Assembly (NCBI RefSeq): GCF_003073045.1
Contig: NC_037596.1
Location: 26,820,392 to 26,884,391 of the forward strand
Length of the DNA stretch: 64,000 bases
Direction: 5' to 3'
Origin: Pomacea canaliculata
Taxonomy: Eukaryota; Mollusca; Gastropoda; Architaenioglossa; Ampullariidae
The translations under genes and the position numbers were made by a program. Positions 1 to 11,606 of this stretch are shown here, piece by piece. A model generated the notes under the pieces. It was not told the DNA's origin and did not search any database. It worked only from the letters and a program-made list of their open reading frames with translations. The stretch's first letter is position 1, and every line of letters begins with the position of its first letter.

Positions 1-2199
1 CTCACCCTTCTTCTGTCCTCCACCCTGCAGCTGTGACCTCGGAAAGCTTGATAGAAAGTCACGTCCTCCATCGGTGACTGTTTCAGTGCGTGGCGGTTAA
101 CGGCTGATGCCATAATCGAGAGCTATGTCGAGGTTTACAGTCTGCTGTGGATTCGTTTAAGTACATCCTCTCTCAGTGATTGCTTTTGAGACCAGCATTC
201 ATTATTATGTTTGTGTGTTTTTCTTTTTAGTGAAGCGCTTTGAGCCCACCTTTCATGATGGGGAAAGGAGGTTAAGGAGCTGTATATAAAACATATTATT
301 ATCATTAAAAGAGAAATGTACGAACATTTTACATTTAAGTGTGCGTGTAAAGCTGGAGGAAATGCTTGGAGGAGTTGTGGGTGTGAGTCGTGCGAGCACA
401 CACACTCTCAATATATATGTCATGTCTGAGAAAGAGATCGAGATGCCTAACCGTTAAAATTACTGAGCGTGTTCTCCCGGTACGTGTCGACATGGATCGA
501 TATAATTTCGTCCTATATATATTTTCACCTGGTCCTCCCTGTGTGTGGGTTCGATCAGCCAACCTAAATGAAACATTTCTTATATATATATATGAGACGC
601 AGTAACATATGTTCACAATTCTTGATTCACATCTTTGATTCATAGTGGGGGCTATTGAAAACTATATACAATGAACATAAAGGTTAGGGCGTACCAAATT
701 TTACAAGCTACGTACCTTATTTCCTCTTTTGGAAGCATAAATTCATTCTTTTTCATCAACCATGGAGACTGAAATAGTTGTGATATTTTTTTGACACATT
801 GCTGCTATTTGCCTATCTTTGTTCGCTTGTGTGTTCAGTTTAGTGGTTTCCCAATCCTAACCCCCTCCCATGTTTAATTGGCCAACCACAATCACAATGT
901 GTCAGCCCAGACTCTCTCTTTTCCCAGAAGCCACTTCACTATATATATTTTAATCCATCTTAAATTCTACTGTTGTCGCCCTATTATTCTCCTCGAGGAG
1001 TAACAAGGACTAAACTAAACTAATAATCTACTGCTCGATTTTGGCCTCAGCTGTGAGCTGAACCTGCATAACCGACATCCACTTCTCGTTGCCTTGAAAT
1101 ATGGTATACGTGTGCACAAAGTCACCTGTTTATATATGAGCACGCCTCAACTGTAAACGTTATCCTTTCCTCTCTTCTGTCGTGAGAAGCCACATATTGT
1201 AGATGAGTTTGTAAACTTTTTTTCTCCTTTCTCGTATGGCTCGATTGGCAGCAAGCACGAATTAAGGCTTTTAAGTCTGTCGATTGAGGGTTTTGTTCTC
1301 GGGAACAGAAGTAAGGACAAATATAAATTAAGTTCAATAAATCTGGGATTCGTGTGGCTGAAAGCAGACCTGTAAAGGTTGACGTTTTCACCTCCTATGC
1401 CGAATCATCCAGATACTGAAGAGGAGAGGTCAGCATAAAACTCTGACATGTATTGCTTTTTGCTGCGTACTTCTGGCAGACTATTTTTCCAGTTAACTAC
1501 TTTTAGTCCGAGAGCGGAGAATTTCGCCATAGACTGGCTGGACATCTTATTCATTGTGCCGATTTCCACAATTACTACAAACAATCCATTTTTGGCGTGC
1601 TCTCTCTCACTCACTCACACACGCATGCGCAACAAACACATACAAAAAAGCTGATTAGAAACATTTCTTCATTATCGCACAGTAGCTCATACATAGACTA
1701 TATTATATATACCACCAACACGAAGAGGGAAAGCAGATGATTCGAGAGCTCTGTAATCGGTGGAGATGCTAAAAGTCAGTTTACACATCTGCACACAGCT
1801 TATGTATTTGGGACACTGCGCGATAGTCATCTGCTGTTCTTAGCATTTGATACTGTGCCAGTCTGGTTTTATGTCTGATACATGCATCTCAGAATAGACT
1901 GTTTTCCTGTTTCCCGTTTAACATCTCAGACTATACTGGGTTTTCCTGTCTTATGGCGCGGCGTGCGTGCGCTGTTCCAGATTTCAGCCACTAACTTGAG
2001 TTACATCTGTAACAATGTATAGTAGAGAATAGTCGGTCCTGGCCTTTGCTTTGCATCTTCGTGCAGCGTGTCCCAGTTCCTGACCGAGAGATGCTCACCA
2101 TGCATGCATGCACTGAAGTATATGGTGCCGATATATCACGCACGCATGATGACTATGATGACTAAAAATACATCAAAAAGAAAGAAGAAGCAGATATGA
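1..2199. other. Left intergenic stretch
   Basis: I can support no gene here; the open frames are short and lack family features. A good acceptor-like sequence (pyrimidine tract plus CAG) ends at base 30, so a last exon of a gene lying to the left is possible. The frames after it close within about 80 bases and match nothing I know. The only recognisable item is a repeat tail at about 220-305. Confidence 0.5.
220..305 (+). repeat. 3' tail of an interspersed repeat (CTATATAAA/ATT type)
   Basis: The run starts with a GCGCTTTGAGCCC-like block, passes through a GGAGCTGTATATAAA block and ends in an imperfect ATT/ATC run. Many LINE and SINE 3' tails of animals end with a very similar block followed by ATT repeats. 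Only the tail is visible; the body upstream is not recognisable to me. The family is not assigned. Confidence 0.4.
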
Positions 2200-3100
2200 C
2201 ACAAACTTAGCTGCTGTTGTTGAACTGCAGTCAGTTTTCGTGTCCCTTTTTATTTCATTCTATTTCTGTCTGGACTATAGTTAACAAGTGCCCCAACTCT
2301 GACGTCAAGCAGCTGTAACGTCCTATCAGTATTACCCCATCAAAGCACTCGTGTAACTCTCCAGGCATCTTGTTACATCTTTCTCATAGCACCACGGGCG
2401 GGGTGGCAACCGATTTCTACCCCCATGCATTTCTTTTGTCGGGCTAGCTTTACGAGGGAGTGGTAGGGTCCTCAAAAGGTTCAGGGAGGGAGCAATTACC
2501 TGCAGTGAAATCATAAGTGGGTTTCCAGGTTGTGAGGTCAAGGCTAGCGTTTGCGCTTTGCACCAGCTTGTGACATTCACATGTGCTTCTCTCCTACCCT
2601 TTTCTGTGACAGTAGACTACTAGTTCGCAATCTTGTCTCCGCTACCCTGTTTCCCCTGTCACCGACATATAGGTGTCGATTCTGCAGGATGTAACCCTTT
2701 GTCTGGCCCACTGCTTATCAACCGGGTTACACAGTCGATGGCAGTAATATCACGGAAGTGTATTAATACAAGTCCGTGGTAATATCAAAGGTCGGTGTTC
2801 GAACCTTGATGACCTTTACCCAAACGCAGATTTCCCGCATTAATACACTTTGACGATGTAAGGAGAAAACCAATAAGGAAGGGAGGAAGGTATGACATCA
2901 GGAATCTTTCACTGCTGTCATTAAAGATAAAAATTATTTTTGTTCTTTCTCTTTCTACCATCGATCGTGCTTCTCCAGTCTTAGTAAAACCTTATTCCGC
3001 ATTTTCTTATCTTGAAAAGCTTAGTATCATCAGTCTTTGTACTAGTCTTATAAAGACTATCCATCACTGGTCGAAATGCAAGGTGACCCAAGACCACCCG
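2200..3100. repeat. Diverged long repeat, copy A
   Basis: Copy A shares a colinear series of blocks with the stretch at about 5400-6290. Shared blocks in order include: a G-rich block followed by CCTGCAG(T/A)GAAAT; a GTGACATT(C/T)ACA block; GCAGGATG(T/G)AACC; a TCCCGCATT block; a CTTTCATTAAAGA-like block; and AGTCTTATAAAGACT. Spacing is similar in both copies while the intervening bases differ, so they are old copies of one sequence. A minus-strand frame at 2332-2580 aligns in part with the longer minus-strand frame in copy B, but both look accidental. The type of element is unknown. Confidence 0.5.
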
Positions 3101-3454
3101 TGCTCTGGTAGATACAGTATGACAGGCCGGTGGATTTCTGTGACATTTATACAGAGACAATATGATCCTGTTAAAGATCATTTCGAAGCTCGTTAACCTT
3201 CAAAAAGATTCGTGGACGAGTGTAGACTTATTAGCGGCGTATTTCTTTTACATCCTTCGTATCTTGTTTTTATTTCCTCCGCAGCCATTACCCTAATTTC
3301 GTTTCCCAAACCATCGAAATCAAATCTTCCCTTCTCTGCCTTTTTGCGCACGTGCATATCAGACTTAGTATACTATCACACACACAGCACATACATATAT
3401 ACCACTTAATACAAGTTTAGTTTTCCGTATTCTTTTCACCACGTACAAACATAA

Positions 3455-3520
3455 CCCTAGGGACTGCTGATATAGTTGGGGCCCTATGCTCCACTCGGGG
3501 TGATTAGGAACAAGAATAAG
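3455..3520 (+). mobile_element. LINE 3' end fragment
   Basis: The block CCCTATGCTCCACTCGGGG followed by TGATTAGGAACAAGAATAAG closely matches the last bases of the LINE at about 49735-51095, which ends CCCTATGCTCCATTTGGGG then CGATTGGGATTAAGA. This is therefore a short, 5'-truncated fragment of the same LINE family. No coding part remains. Confidence 0.5.
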
Positions 3521-5399
3521 AAAACTGTTGATAAAGTTGACGATATGTTTCTTGTCACGACTGTTGGTTTGTTTGTTGGCTTCGTGTGCATCGCAGTGAG
3601 CTAGCATCGACACATGGGGAATGCGATTTAAAAATTTAATCATCCTCATCTTCTTCTTTTTATTCTTCTCCAGCCCAAAGTTCTGTGCACTTTAAGCCCT
3701 CCCAAAAAAATCCCATCAGGGTCCCTTTCTAGCACGCACACACACGTAAGCATACAAAATAACAAGCACAAGACAAGTCATTACAGTACATTGATCAGGA
3801 TCGATCACACTGAGGTGAAAAGCCGGGGTCAGGTCACAGACTTTGAGATCATAGAAAAGTGTCTGAGTCGGGTGCAAAGATGGAGGACTATGGATCTTTC
3901 CACTAGACTAGAGCCTGCCCTTGAAATGTAGCCGCTGAACTTTAGCCCTAACTGAGGTATGCTTCTCAAAGATAGGGTAAAGGGGCTATAGGGAGCTCAA
4001 AGTTATACAAATGAGAAGTTTTCCTTTGTTAAGTAAATCTGAAAAAAACTGTAGTGCTTCTTAAAAGAAATAAAGAAAACTGTTACTTTATTTTCAAAAA
4101 AATATTTTACAATAAAATCTATACATGATCAGTACAGCTGACTGTAAAACAGGAAAATAGGCAGGAGTGTCTGAATCATCATAACAGTTTGCTTCAAAGC
4201 TCATTGTACAAGCACTTTCACAGAGTAAGCATGGTGAAAGCTTACAGCAATAACACTGTCTGGTCAGCTATTCGTCTAATTCACTGTCATTGAAACTCCC
4301 AGTTTATCATTGTATAACATTAAAGTAATCCAGTGGCAGCTAGTCAATGGCCATAGACTGAGTTGCCTAGAGGAAACTTCACAACTTCAGGTAATCCTAA
4401 CCACTGAGCCATCGCGGCAGCGAAGACCTGAACTCTGGGGGTCAAGCAGCGGGGCTGAACAACTCAGTTTGGATTTCATCTGAGGTCTTAAAAATGTCTT
4501 AAATCACCGGTCTCAAGTGCAAGTCGACTTTGCTATAAAGACTGTGGTCTGAATACTCGATTTGCCATTTGATACTTAAAACTCACTTTCAACACAAGCC
4601 AAGGACATTTTGAAAGAAGCCGAAAAACTTCATGTCCTACTTAAGACCTCATATAAAGCCAACCCTCAGGACCACTAAGCCCTATATCATATAACAGCAA
4701 GTAGGATTAACTATAATGATCAGTCGAATGGTTTGTCAAGACAGGAACTACAATGAGACATGCGTTTCTATCACTGTCAGTGCCTACACACAGTACAGGT
4801 ATATGTGTGTGCTTAATTATGTCTGTGAGTGTATTATGTTAGAGAGGCTTAGAAGATGCTAGTGTCTCTGTTGATATGTCTGTGTCTTTGTGTGCCACAC
4901 TGTGTGTGTCATTGATATTACTTGTCATTTTGCAGTTGGTGGTTGCTTAATGGGTGTGTTCTCTCGTTTATAAAAATGTTAATTTTTTTATGTAAAGAGG
5001 GGTGGGCCTAATTAAGCTATGACTGGGGTTACCATGATATTAAAACTCACTTATTAGCTAAGGCTCTGTCACGGCAAACGTGGCAGATGCAGAAAAAGGG
5101 CAATGTTTGAGGCCCCTGGTCTTCGCTGAACTATAGAATTAACAATTGCACTCTGGATCAGTCCTTCCATGCGTAAATGTGTAGTTGAGGGTGGGTAAAA
5201 GGGAAAATAGCAGAGAAGGGAGGGTACCCTATCACATTACTAGCATATCACCCTATCATATCACCAGTATAGTAGTATCAAGGCACCATTAGTAGCCTTC
5301 TAATATAGTACCCGGCCACTGACATGCATACGCACGCTTTGGGATATGGCGCATATATTGTCCAACGCACATACAACGAACAAATGTAAGACGAAAAAA
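3521..5399. other. Intergenic, AT-rich
   Basis: No gene is supported. Between about 4360 and 4425 the minus strand has a tRNA-like A-box (GATGGCTCAGTGGTTAG), which may be the head of an old SINE. No convincing B-box follows at the right distance, so I do not call it separately. The rest shows only simple AT runs and GT-rich patches near 4800-4910. Confidence 0.4.
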
Positions 5400-6290
5400 A
5401 AAAGCACAGCTGCTGAACTTTGTTATTGTTGATTTGGAGTCATTTTGTTTTTGTTTTTTGTCTTTTAACATGTGCTTATACTCCGACATTAGACAGCCAA
5501 ACGGGAGACAGCTCAGAGGTGACTCGCCTTCACCTTGCATGTCTGTCGAGCTGGCATCTCGCGGAGGGAGATAAAGTTGTGGGGATGGCCGAGGTGTGAG
5601 GTGGAGGGGAAGGAGGAAACAATATCCTGCAGAGAAATGAAAAATGAGTAACCACGTTGCGAGCTGGCTTTGGGTCAGCGCGTGACATTTACAAGCATTT
5701 CTCCCCCAACCCATGTCCCGCTCCACCCTCCACCACGGTTTTACATGACGGGTGGCGACAGAGAACTCCTTGAGCTCGCTCTCATCTCTCCCAGCCACTC
5801 CATCCCCTCTGTCGCCCATGCAAGCAAGCTTTGGATTTAAAATGCAGCTGAATTGAAACTTGCAGGTTGAAAATTGTGCAGGATGGAACCTATCTGACCT
5901 GTTCTAGGTGGCAACAACCCAGTCAGGTGTACATAACACTCGATCGAGTAATTGCAGCGATGCCAAAGTTCACTGTCTGGACTAGAATAATCTTTGTCCA
6001 AACATAGGTCTCCCGCATTCACACGCATTCTGTCTGTGAGAAAAAAGAAAAAAAAAGGTGGAGATGGGAAAAAACTGTTGCTTTCATTAAAGACAGGTTA
6101 TACAGGTTTTTTTAGTCTATGAACAAGAATCTTTAGTTCTCTCTCGATTCTCTTACTCTCGGTTCAGCGTCTCCAACTTTAGTCGTAGTGAAATTTGTTC
6201 AGCATTCCATTATCTTCAAAAGTATAGCCTGATCAAAGTCTTTGCAGTAAGTAGTCTTATAAAGACTTCCCTCACGTGCAGCACGCACCT
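5400..6290. repeat. Diverged long repeat, copy B
   Basis: This is the partner of the repeat at 2200-3100, in the same orientation and about 3.2 kb away. Shared landmarks are ATCCTGCAGAGAAATGA, GCGTGACATTTACA, TGTGCAGGATGGAACC, GGTCTCCCGCATTCACAC, CTTTCATTAAAGACAGG and AGTCTTATAAAGACT. A 176-residue frame lies on the minus strand at 5289-5819. It has no domain I recognise and overlaps the repeat, so I treat it as accidental. The copy runs into a local tandem duplication at 6231-6350. Confidence 0.5.
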
Positions 6291-6350
6291 CATCTTCAGT
6301 AGGATCAAAGTCTTTGCTGTCTTGGCCTCACGTGCAGCACGTACCTCAAA
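6231..6350 (+). repeat. Two-unit local tandem duplication
   Basis: Unit one (6231-6300) starts GATCAAAGTCTTTGCAG and contains CCTCACGTGCAGCACG. Unit two (6303-6350) starts GATCAAAGTCTTTGCTG and contains CCTCACGTGCAGCACG again. Unit two lacks an internal piece of about 20 bases that carries the TTATAAAGAC block. This is a small imperfect tandem duplication at the edge of repeat copy B. Confidence 0.6.
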
Positions 6351-8219
6351 AGTAAATATACCTCAATTAGTTCTGCAAATGGCGATTTGTAATCAGTCTG
6401 ACATTTTAATTAATCATGCGAAAGGTCCAGTTAATAATTACTCCACTATACAGCACCCAAATGAACCTTATCAACGGCTACTTTATATATCCTATCTAGT
6501 ATACAAAGTAAATTGTGATCAAAGTGTTCGCCCTAATGGATCTCGATTCAAGTTTTCTTACTGGGATCATTGCTCACGACCCAACCAAAAGGTCACTGAC
6601 TTGTGCAAGGCACTTTTAGAAGCTCGGCGTTTGATGGAGATAATGCACTTAGATGAGACGCAAAATCGAGTGGATGGAGGGGCAGTGAGAGGAAGGACAT
6701 GAGCTGGAGATGGTGAAGCAGTACAAAGACAGGTGATATCGTAGGACATCGACCTTCACAAATATTTACGAGCTAGGCTTGTTGACAACAGTGTCCTTAA
6801 TGGCCTTCTTTATCTAGATTAATCCACTTAGTAGTATCTTCTCTTTTGACGACCTTCTTACGCAGAGTTCGTTTCCTTGGCCACCTAACTTCCCTTCTCA
6901 GGTTTCTGCACACAAATATACATTGCACACCATAATGTATGTATAACACATACATACCACGTAATTAATGCATGCGCACATCTATATATGTATATAGGTC
7001 TTGTAAAAAATAAAGTGTGGTGAAGTCGAGATCTGAACCCAATTATCACGATCCTCTCGGTCGGTGACATTTTCTGTGACAGTCTTCATGTTCTTTTCAC
7101 CTTCAAGCAGTTTTTTTTTAATCCTAAGATCCACACCTGAGGGTTTACCGAATGCGTTATTCATAAGCCATCAATAATTAATATTGACAGATGTAACAAG
7201 GAATGAACTGAAAATGACAAAATATAAAAATAAAATAAAATAAGGAGCTTCTGCCGAATTTCTCTCGACTGATGGATGGCACACAAGAGGTCTGAAAGCT
7301 AACCTGACGAATAAAAAGTGGAGAGTCATGCCAAATGGCGTGCCAGCGAAAGGTCACAGAAATGCACCTTCTCGAACCTGATAGGAACAGTCGAGGAGTT
7401 GTCCATATAAAAAAAAAGGAGGGTGTGTCACCTTCTGTTCGTGCCTGCGACCTTCAGACAGGAAAGTACCTCGGGTGGCTTATTTCGTTCACATCGTACA
7501 AAGGCCTATCGGGTTGCTTTGTACTGAGTCACGTCGGCACTTTCAAACTCCAGTCTTTCATTGGAGAAACACGTTGTCAAGGTGGGGCCAGGTGCAAAGT
7601 AGCGCCAAGGGGTTGCGAAATAAAGTTTGAAGAGAAACGACAAAGAGTGACGAGTGATCACTCAGCTAGTGGTAGTAGATGGTCGTGTTTTGTGGGCAGA
7701 TGCTTTTACTTAATCACAAATAACAACAAAGTGAATAGATAAGCAAAGTAAGTAACTATCAAAGAATTGTTTTAAAAATCCTTAAAATTGTCATCTTCAA
7801 ATGTGATGTTAATTTTGTAGGGAATGTGAACATTAACCAAACCTTTTTCAGGGTGTGTATAGTACTGCACACTACATTCCCATTTAAAGTATGTTCTCTC
7901 TTTTCTCCCATCCCCATCCAGCATAACACCAATTACTAATTACGAACCCTATGTCAAAGAAATTAATTTATACAATAAGTTGCTTATTCCTTACAAAAAA
8001 ATCCCTTTCAAATAAGGTACCAAACCCCATCTTTGTACATACAATCTAATCTTCCCACTTGTTTTATTTTAATGTCTTGATAGTGTTTTACATTTTATAA
8101 TATTTTTATTTTTTTATAACTTTTGTTTATTGCTACCCTCGTAAATAGAGATTGGTCCTTTATCATATATCTCACTCTATTAAAAAGACTTTTAAAATCA
8201 ATGAAGTTGTGTCAGAGGT
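6351..8219. other. Intergenic
   Basis: Two plus-strand open frames, 6322-6702 (126 codons) and 7335-7742 (135 codons), are the longest here. Neither shows a domain, signal peptide or splice context that I recognise, and both are within chance length for this composition. No other feature is visible apart from AT-rich runs near 7970-8130. Confidence 0.4.
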
Positions 8220-9190
8220 CCGCTGATGCTGAAGATGTTTCCCTCTCAGGATGCGGCAGATAAAGATCTGCTCAGTGTGAAGCCAGCCTGTTCTTCTGCC
8301 AGCATTTCCTCAGCGGTAGTACTGATGCGGTTCTGTATTTCTTTCAACATAACTTTGCTTGAGTGATTGATTCGGCTTATGGTTTTGTAGTTTTTCCACT
8401 GTTTTCTTTTACTTGGATGGGATATCACTAGTGACTGCGATCATTCTTTGGACCACGCTTTACGTTCCCAGACTCTTTGGCACAGAGCAGTGAGGGTCTT
8501 TAAATTATTATTTCACCTCCATCCTGCTTGAGCAGCTCATCTGGTATGTTGTCAACGAGGTGATTTTCCTCCCTTCAGACTGCATATCGCTCTTTCGGGC
8601 CCTTACCGAAATAAGATTGTTTTGAAGGATGAACAATTGTCTTCAGCTGGAAGTTGTACAGGTCCTTCCAATAATCAATCCAACGTTGAATACAGCAGTG
8701 CTTTCTGTGACAAGACGACCTCGTTGTCTTCGATGACTGAGGTCTTGTGTTGACCTCTTTTGGGATGAGTCTTTGGTGTTTATTCGGACATTTTGCTGTC
8801 ACTCAGTGCTATTTCCTCTTCTATGGAATCGGCTGTCGATTTAGTTCTCTCTAGCTGTCATTATCCCTTTCCTAATGGCACAATTCACTTCTTTGTACTT
8901 GAAAGCTGCTTTGGAATTGCTTTTCTTCTTTCTCTTCAAGGCCCTATCCTTTGTTCACAGATCTTGTGTATGTCATTAGTGACCCAGTCTTGTTTTTTAT
9001 TCCTTTGACTAACACTTCCTGGGCTTTCTACAGTAGCATCTGTGATGTTTCCAACGAGAGTGTCTACATCAGAGTCCATATAGTTCAGAACACATGTCCA
9101 ACTTTGGCCTTGAATAATTCCGCAAGGTCTGGGTCTTTTCCAAATCAAAAGGAATTCGGGAAAGGTTTGAGCGACGTTCAAATATTCTGA
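8220..9190 (-). mobile_element. LINE fragment: endonuclease end to reverse transcriptase start
   Basis: Read on the minus strand from about 9181 downward, broken frames give three parts in the right order for a non-LTR retrotransposon ORF. First comes an endonuclease-proximal piece containing QDWVTNDIHKICEQR. Next is a linker with IDYWKDLYNFQL. Last is the start of the reverse transcriptase domain with NYKTISRINHSSKVMLKEIQ and EEMLAEEQAGF. These match LINE polyproteins that are very common in invertebrates (typical forms NYRTISLISHPSKVML and AEEQAGFR). The copy has frame changes, and the catalytic FADD region and 3' end are missing. It is an old dead copy. The clade (RTE-like or other) is not certain. 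Confidence 0.75.
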
Positions 9191-11606
9191 GAGATGAGAA
9201 ATGAGGGATTGATCGTTTTCCCTAAAAATAAAGGCGGGTTACACAAGCTTTACTTCTTAAACAATCACACTCACTGATCTGTACATGAATTATCTTTGCA
9301 ATTAGTCACCGAGATAATAAGATGGTCGGCCTTGACTCTGAGGAAACGCCTTCATGCTGTCCAATAAGATAACAGCAAACCTGGTATGGCAGAACCGCCT
9401 TTTTTTCCTTTAGGCATTTTTTTCTCTTTTTTCGTCTGCTCTTTAACCATACACCTCCCATAATTTTTTCTTAGTTTCGTTATCTTTCACACACACACAT
9501 GCATTAATGCACGCAACACACTTGCAAGCACGTGGGGACAGACTGTAATACACCTGGAGTGACTGTCAAGGTTCAGGTTGAAAGTTCACTTGGAAAATAC
9601 AATGACTTGCAATTCCTTTCGTTTACTGCAGTAAGCAGACCTAATGTCTCTCAGCCTTTGTCATTACCTTGCACTATTTTTGGCAACAGTTACTTCTGTT
9701 GTCCTCATCCCTCGATCGTTCTTTGAAGCACATGGCGTGTTCACACGCAGTAAGGCGCCCCGTTAGTGCCGTAAGCAAGAAAACGACCTTTCACTTATAA
9801 TTATCTCCCCTTTAGTCAGGACAGGTTTGAAATAGTAGTCTCCCTTCCTTTCCCTAGTAGGTTCAAAAGTAGGTTAACATTTATACGTTTTATATTCGAT
9901 TACGGTTCTTTCATTAAAATAAATATGATTAAATAAAATTTATTCATCAAAATAAGTTGATTGTGAAGTCCCACAATTCGACTTTCCCTGCTCTGTACAA
10001 GACAAAGATGGAAAGGGGCAAATTTTGTGATGCAGGGGAGAAAATGTGTTCTTGTCTCCCCTTCTCACGTGTCATCTACTTAGATGACTGTCATCAGGGC
10101 ACTCCAGTTTCACCTCAGTTTATCACACTTCTCCTCTTAAGTGGAAAATCATTGCAAGAAATAAAAACAGTTTCAAACCAACCAATAGTTACATGCACTT
10201 ACAAAAGACATCCTTATAGCAATACAAGAGTCTACCCTCTACTTGAAAAAATGATCAGAGGTCATCCTCCACCCTTTAACCATCTATAAAGATGCTCTTT
10301 ATTGGAATGCAAAAGACATATAAATTTTAAGGTGTCTATCTTCATGGCTGTATATGTCTGCTCAAAGTTGTATGCACCTACAATTTCAATGCCTTAAGTT
10401 TCAAAAACAGACAAAGGACATGTAACAGTTTTGTGTCATATCTCAGTAAACATCAACAATATTTTCTTAGACTTTACTCTGTTTTGATTATCAGAGATTG
10501 ATTCGTCAGTCACTAAACTATCTTATCAAGAGGAGGCAATTAACTCCAACCAGATGAGTACATGTAAAACCTGTTGACAAACAGCTAGATGCAAAGTTAT
10601 CAGGTTGATAAACAAATGCACACCCATGAAGGATAAATCAGCATCTGATTGAACCGAGCTTTTCAGCAGACGCTAGTTAATGAGTTAGTCCAGCTGACTT
10701 TCTTCCAAGTGACTGTTCGATTGGCTTCAAGTGAAAATGCTTCTGTAATTTAATTTGCACTATAAGATGACAACATTTAATGTGCATTCGTCTATCACAG
10801 TACTCAATCTTCTTCATCCACACACTCTCCCATCCCTAACCCCCAAAAACGACATATATATAAATATACAAACATACATCGAAACACATGACATTCAGCA
10901 ACGAAAATAGCTTTAATAAACTAGGACTTAATTTTTGATACAAAACCCAAAGGAACATTATTCCAGCACAAATTCATTTATTGTCATTAGTTGCGATTAA
11001 ATTCTTAAACATTCATTATTACACCTAGTCCATGAAAAGCATTAACTCCTGTCAAAATAAACTTTATTTGAACAAAGTATTAATCGAAGTGCTGATCCAA
11101 TTTTTAACAAAAAAACTGTAGATCTTTCAGATAAAAATGTACACATTCATATATTTAGACAATGTATGTTAAGAATGCAAAAAAAACCCTTTAAAACATT
11201 ATTAACTATAATACTGCTCATAAAACTTTTTATCTGAAACGTTAATGCTTAATTAGCAATGTCCACGTCACCAATTGCGGATCATGTGCCAGTCTAAATG
11301 TCCATAGCTCTGTGTGTGAGAGAGAGAGAGAGTTGTGTGTGTATATTTTGTTTTGTTTTGTGTTTTGTTGTTGTTGTTGTTGTTGTTTTGGTGGGTTTTT
11401 TTTTTACACTCGATCGAGTTTACCCTTCACCGTTTTCTCTTCAAGAAGTTAGGAAACAAAAGAGATGCTGTAAAAATGATAAACATATTTCAAGATTTTA
11501 TCTTCGCAACAAAATCATTCTTTTATGACCATGGCTCTACCAGGAAAAGATCAAGTTACCTACATTAAAAAAGAAAAGAAAATCAAACTGTAAGGACATG
11601 ACAACC
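9191..11606. other. Intergenic, AT-rich
   Basis: No gene is supported. A 110-codon plus-strand frame (9957-10289) has no recognisable domain. Simple repeats occur near 11318-11390. Confidence 0.4.
11318..11390 (+). repeat. Simple repeats (GA)n, GT-rich, (TTG)n
   Basis: A GAGAGA run near 11318-11332 is followed by a GT-rich stretch and then a TTG trinucleotide run near 11366-11388. These are microsatellites only. Confidence 0.8.

Noticed and set aside
4360-4425. tRNA-like A-box on the minus strand
   Set aside because: No B-box at the right distance and no family body, so neither a tRNA gene nor a clear SINE.
5289-5819. 176-codon minus-strand open frame
   Set aside because: It lies mostly in the diverged repeat copy B, has no recognisable domain, and copy A only partly keeps the frame.
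6322-6702. 126-codon plus-strand open frame
   Set aside because: It starts inside the tandem duplication and shows no known protein pattern.
7335-7742. 135-codon plus-strand open frame
   Set aside because: No domain, no splice context and no similarity I can recognise; the length is plausible by chance.
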